Shown one piece after another: positions 56,371 to 59,115 of a DNA stretch of 59,115 nucleotides. Source of the stretch: Bacteroidota bacterium. Its GTDB lineage: Bacteria > Bacteroidota > JABWAT01. The notes under the pieces are model-generated. The model had not been told where the DNA came from. It worked only from the letters and a program-made list of their open reading frames with translations, and did not search any database. Position numbers and translations under genes: made by a program. The stretch covers positions 1-59,115 of the forward strand of contig JAFLBE010000026.1 of NCBI GenBank assembly GCA_017303995.1, in the 5' to 3' direction. The stretch's first letter is position 1. The number at the start of each line of letters is the position of its first letter.

Positions 56371-56491
56371 AGATCAAAAATAGGTCGTCAAATTGGGAAT
56401 TTCACCTTTAAAGGCAACCTTTTAAATACCCTGCCGTAAAAAGACGAAGACATTGCCCACAGGCAACAACGAACGATTAATGAGGTTTACC

Positions 56492-57034
56492 ATGAAAAAT
56501 ACAATTTACCTTTTTGCCATTGCTTCTCTGGCGGTTTTTACTGCCTGCGGACCTGCAAAAGAAACCCAGATGTCACAACGTGGTGATGCACCCGACTGGG
56601 TAAATAAAGGAGCCGGTGCATTTGATGATGAAAACATGCTTTATGGAGTTGGTTCATCATCAGTTTCTGACCGTTCTGCATCCAGAATGCAATCTGGTGA
56701 CCGGGCGAAAGCAGAAATCGCATCACAACTTGCGGTAAAAATTAAATCTTTATCTAAAAACTACACAACTTCAACTTCCGGAAAAAAGGGAACCACAACC
56801 GACGTTTACGCCAACGTTACTGAAAACATCGTAAACAGAAGCCTTGTTGGCGTGAGTGTGATTGATTATTATTTCGATCCGGATGCGCGGGTTATGTATG
56901 CCCTTGCAAAAGTTGATCTTGAGAACATCCGTGAAGCAATTGATCAGCAAAACGATCTTGATCCTGACATGAAAGCCGATATGAAGACTAAAATGCAGGA
57001 AATGTTCAAAGAATTAGAGTCAAAAACCAAGTAA
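56492..57034 (+). CDS. LPP20-family lipoprotein
   Basis: The 180-residue lipoprotein has a signal peptide with lipobox FTAC (Cys near residue 20). The mature part (APDWVNKGAGAFDDENMLYGVGSS, then an Ala-rich helix and a beta region with VMYALAKVDLENIREAI) matches the LPP20 fold. The ATG at 56492 follows GAGG and starts the signal peptide. It is the first gene of a three-lipoprotein operon with an LpoB-like gene, which suggests a role in the cell envelope, probably at the outer membrane. Confidence 0.85.
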   Translation: MKNTIYLFAIASLAVFTACGPAKETQMSQRGDAPDWVNKGAGAFDDENMLYGVGSSSVSDRSASRMQSGDRAKAEIASQLAVKIKSLSKNYTTSTSGKKGTTTDVYANVTENIVNRSLVGVSVIDYYFDPDARVMYALAKVDLENIREAIDQQNDLDPDMKADMKTKMQEMFKELESKTK

Positions 57035-57052
57035 TTTATCGTGGAGGATACT

Positions 57053-57673
57053 ATGAAAAATTCAGGCCTGCTTTTAACAGCCCTGACCGTGAGTGCTCTG
57101 GCAATTGCCGGATGCTCATCAACAGAACCGGCAAAACGTACCGTAAGCCGTATTGAAACCGATAAACAAATTGACCTCAGCGGAAAGTGGAACGATACCG
57201 ATTCAAAATTGGTCGCTGAAGAAATTATCACTGATGCATTAAACTCACCCTGGCTTGAAAGTTCTGATTATACCACAGAGAAAAAGCCTGTTGTAACGGT
57301 AGGAACAATCACAAATAAAACGGCAGAACATATTGATGTAAGTATATTCATCAAAGATATTCAGCGTTCAGTTATCAATTCGCAAAAGGCAAAATTTGTT
57401 GCTGCCAAACCCCAAAAGGAAGAACTCAGAGACGAACGCCGGGAACAGCAGAAATATTCCCGTGAAGAAACAGTAAAACAAATGGCTGCAGAAACTGGCG
57501 CTGATATCATGCTTCAAGGACAGATTTCATCCATCATTGACCGTTATGAAAATCAAAGAGTCATTTTCTATCAGGTTGATCTTGAAGCCGTAGATATTGA
57601 ATCGGGTGAGATTATCTGGCAGGGACAAAAGAAAATTAAAAAATTCATTGATCAGGATAACTGGCAATTATGA
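57053..57673 (+). CDS. lpoB: Penicillin-binding protein activator LpoB-like lipoprotein
   Basis: The 206-residue lipoprotein has a lipobox (LAIAGC) and the LpoB domain: IDLSGKWNDTDSKLVAEEIITDAL, VVTVGTITNKTAEHIDVSIFIKDIQ, and ADIMLQGQISSIID. In Escherichia coli, LpoB reaches from the outer membrane to switch on the transglycosylase PBP1b; the same job here is inferred. GTGGAGG precedes the ATG at 57053. Its stop overlaps the next start (ATGA). Confidence 0.87.
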   Translation: MKNSGLLLTALTVSALAIAGCSSTEPAKRTVSRIETDKQIDLSGKWNDTDSKLVAEEIITDALNSPWLESSDYTTEKKPVVTVGTITNKTAEHIDVSIFIKDIQRSVINSQKAKFVAAKPQKEELRDERREQQKYSREETVKQMAAETGADIMLQGQISSIIDRYENQRVIFYQVDLEAVDIESGEIIWQGQKKIKKFIDQDNWQL

Positions 57674-58662
57674 AAACATCAATTTATTTAACTCTCGTTG
57701 TTTTTTCTGGTCTGGCACTTGCCGGATGCGGTTCATCAAAAGAAGTTGCTGGCCCTCCAGAATGGCTGAACAAACCCATGGCAGGCTTGGATGAAGGTGC
57801 CTATGCAGCAACCGTTGGAACCGGTGCAACTGTTGAAAAGGCTAAAGAAAGGGCAGTTCGTGAACTGGGATATTACTTCCAGACGAACATCAAAACCCGT
57901 TCTACTCAAAGTACGATGTACAAGGAAACTTCAGACGGCGACAAATCAACCTCTGAACGAACCGACAGGGTTGCAGAAGATATCTTTATCACTTCAGCCA
58001 ACCAGCTCAGTTATGTTACCGTCGAAGAAACCTATCTGAAAGATGGGACCTGGTATGCGAGAGCGATTCTTGATAAACCTGCGTTTGGAATGTATCTAAC
58101 CCAAATCATCACCCGGGAAATGGAATCATTCAAATCTCAGTTTGATGAAGCTCAGGATAAACCCATTTCGCTTTTAAAATTTTCGGCAGGTGCAGACCGG
58201 AAAACTGCAAGAATCAAACAACTTGATAATTACCTTTCCGTTTTGAATCAGTCTACCGGAATTTCTGAACTGACTGAAGTTGAAAAGGAATTGAATACCT
58301 TCAGGCAAAACGTTGCCTTTATGGTTGAAATTCAGTTTAAAGATTCAACAAAGGCAAAAAAGCAAAATATGGCAACCAGCGCTTTACGTGATGAGCTAAA
58401 ACGGTCAGCGCCCGAACTTCGGTTTGGCGAAAATGGAACACCCCAGTTTTATTTATCCTGCCAGGTTAAAACACTTGCGGAAAATTGGATCAGACCAGAT
58501 AATTTTGCTCAACTAAGCTTTGATTACTACATTCTTGATGGTGAGAAAAAACCGCTTGAAAAACTGTCAGGTACAGCAAAAGGCGCTGGAACGACAGAAG
58601 AAGAAGCTTTTCGCCAGGCAGGTATTAACATCGCCAGACAGATTGTTTCGAAGTGGAAATAG
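57670..58662 (+). CDS. LPP20-like lipoprotein, long form
   Basis: The 330-residue lipoprotein has a lipobox (LALAGC, Cys near 20) and an N-terminal LPP20-like domain (about 28-165: GPPEWLNKPMAGLDEGAYAATVGTG, then an Ala/Glu helix and DGTWYARAILDKPAF). The extra C-terminal half (about 205-330) is another mixed alpha/beta region ending EEEAFRQAGINIARQIVSKWK. It is coupled to lpoB by a 4-bp overlap. The three proteins may form one envelope complex. Confidence 0.83.
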   Translation: MKTSIYLTLVVFSGLALAGCGSSKEVAGPPEWLNKPMAGLDEGAYAATVGTGATVEKAKERAVRELGYYFQTNIKTRSTQSTMYKETSDGDKSTSERTDRVAEDIFITSANQLSYVTVEETYLKDGTWYARAILDKPAFGMYLTQIITREMESFKSQFDEAQDKPISLLKFSAGADRKTARIKQLDNYLSVLNQSTGISELTEVEKELNTFRQNVAFMVEIQFKDSTKAKKQNMATSALRDELKRSAPELRFGENGTPQFYLSCQVKTLAENWIRPDNFAQLSFDYYILDGEKKPLEKLSGTAKGAGTTEEEAFRQAGINIARQIVSKWK

Positions 58663-58670
58663 GAATTGGT

Positions 58671-58698
58671 GGTACGGGGTACGTTGTACGCGGTACGA
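58671..58698. repeat. Four-unit 7-bp tandem array (GGTACGN type)
   Basis: Four units in exact 7-base phase share the core GTACG, with the first base G or T and the last base varying. The array lies 8 bases after the LPP20-like stop and 28 bases before the terminator. The unit differs in sequence from the ACTTRTN arrays but has the same period and the same 3' intergenic position. Confidence 0.75.
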
Positions 58699-58725
58699 AA
58701 TAAAGAAAATTCGAATTTGTACAAT

Positions 58726-58758
58726 AAAAAAAAGCCGGGAATATCCGGCTTTTTTTTA
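58726..58758. terminator. Bidirectional terminator after the lipoprotein operon
   Basis: An AAAAAAAAGCCGG / CCGGCTTTTTTTT hairpin with a 6-base loop lies between convergent genes and has A and T runs on both sides. It overlaps the stop codon of the reverse-strand gene by 3 bases. Confidence 0.9.
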
Positions 58759-59100
58759 TTCGGTTATGACAACCCGAACCGAGTCGAATTCAAATGAGAG
58801 TTCCTTATTCAGGAAAATCATTTGGAGCAGGCTTCGGTAAAATCCGTATAGTGGAATAGAACGTGAAAGTTCCTGCCTGAACATATCCCGGTTTAATTTG
58901 AAAGACTTATGAGACGGCTCTGACATGTGATCGAGTTCCATGTAATAATTCACCAACGGCTGAAACTGAATTTCAAACATGTGTTCCTGCCACCTGACCA
59001 CACTTTTGATAGCCTGCCAACCGGTTTTTTTCTTTTGCTCGGGTGGACAAAATAAATAATCCTTCGTCTCCAGAAATTCTACCGGACTTACCTTATTCAT
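58756..59100 (-). CDS. Hypothetical protein
   Basis: The 114-residue soluble protein is rich in aromatic and basic residues, with no signal peptide or membrane helix and no motif I recognise. The middle (RWQEHMFEIQFQPLVNYYMELDHM) looks helical. The start ATG is 15 bases from the window edge, so its upstream context cannot be seen. Its stop codon lies in the T run of the shared terminator, which supports a real 3' end. Confidence 0.6.
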   Translation of the reverse strand: MNKVSPVEFLETKDYLFCPPEQKKKTGWQAIKSVVRWQEHMFEIQFQPLVNYYMELDHMSEPSHKSFKLNRDMFRQELSRSIPLYGFYRSLLQMIFLNKELSFEFDSVRVVITE

Positions 59101-59115
59101 AAAATTTCGGCTTCT

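Overview
The window looks like chromosomal DNA from a Gram-negative bacterium of the FCB superphylum (Bacteroidota, Ignavibacteriota and relatives). This is inferred from a secreted M14 carboxypeptidase with a type IX secretion C-terminal domain carrying the YPNPFNP motif, DUF5683 and DUF5916 outer-membrane-type proteins, a DUF1761 protein, a bactofilin gene joined to an F-ATPase operon that lacks beta and epsilon genes, and a tmRNA tag ending AENNYALAA. The exact phylum cannot be settled from the sequence alone. Gene density is high, codon use looks even, and no insertion sequence, prophage or CRISPR array is visible.

Layout. 1-160: end of an rRNA operon (5S rRNA and terminator). 303-4716: metG, a small outer-membrane-type protein, then a reverse-strand group (alkyltransferase-like protein, small membrane protein, HI0933-type flavoprotein). 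4892-9094: cytochrome c maturation operon ccmB-C-D-E-F with a cysteine-type CcmE, followed by a DUF5683 gene and truA. 10607-17142: polysaccharide/glycolipid cluster (GT2, methyltransferase, YfhO-type membrane protein, GT4, WbpB-like sugar oxidase). 17215-29236: proteolysis and stress genes (M1 peptidase with a C-terminal barrel, ketopantoate reductase, DUF1761, ClpB, M14 peptidase, DnaK). 29504-37698: an unknown exported protein, an M23 peptidase-bactofilin pair, then atpZ/atpI/atpB/E/F/H/A/G. 37774-39734: two serine tRNAs, a tiny GIY-YIG nuclease unit bracketed by a 41-bp duplication of the tRNA 3' end, a roadblock-domain protein and tmRNA. 39803-45447: a bidirectional NAD-linked [NiFe] hydrogenase operon hoxEFUYH with its protease and a shortened HypA-like protein. 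45732-59100: DUF5916 protein, B12-type radical SAM protein, TPR hybrid histidine kinase, bioD-bioA-methyltransferase, an LPP20-LpoB-LPP20 lipoprotein operon, and an unknown protein.

The most unusual structures are (i) the GIY-YIG unit at the 3' end of tRNA-Ser(GCU), which has duplicated the tRNA end plus its terminator and left a remnant tRNA whose T-arm is interrupted by a hairpin-rich insert; and (ii) arrays of degenerate 7-bp tandem units at gene 3' ends (17149-17211, 21331-21366, 21897-21938, 47992-48173, and a second type at 58671-58698). These form inverted arms between convergent genes and in two places run into the coding end of the neighbouring gene. Other points of interest are the Cys-type CcmE, a second glutamate in the membrane helix of the ATP synthase c subunit, a terminator-like hairpin between atpE and atpF, and the HypA-like protein without a zinc site.
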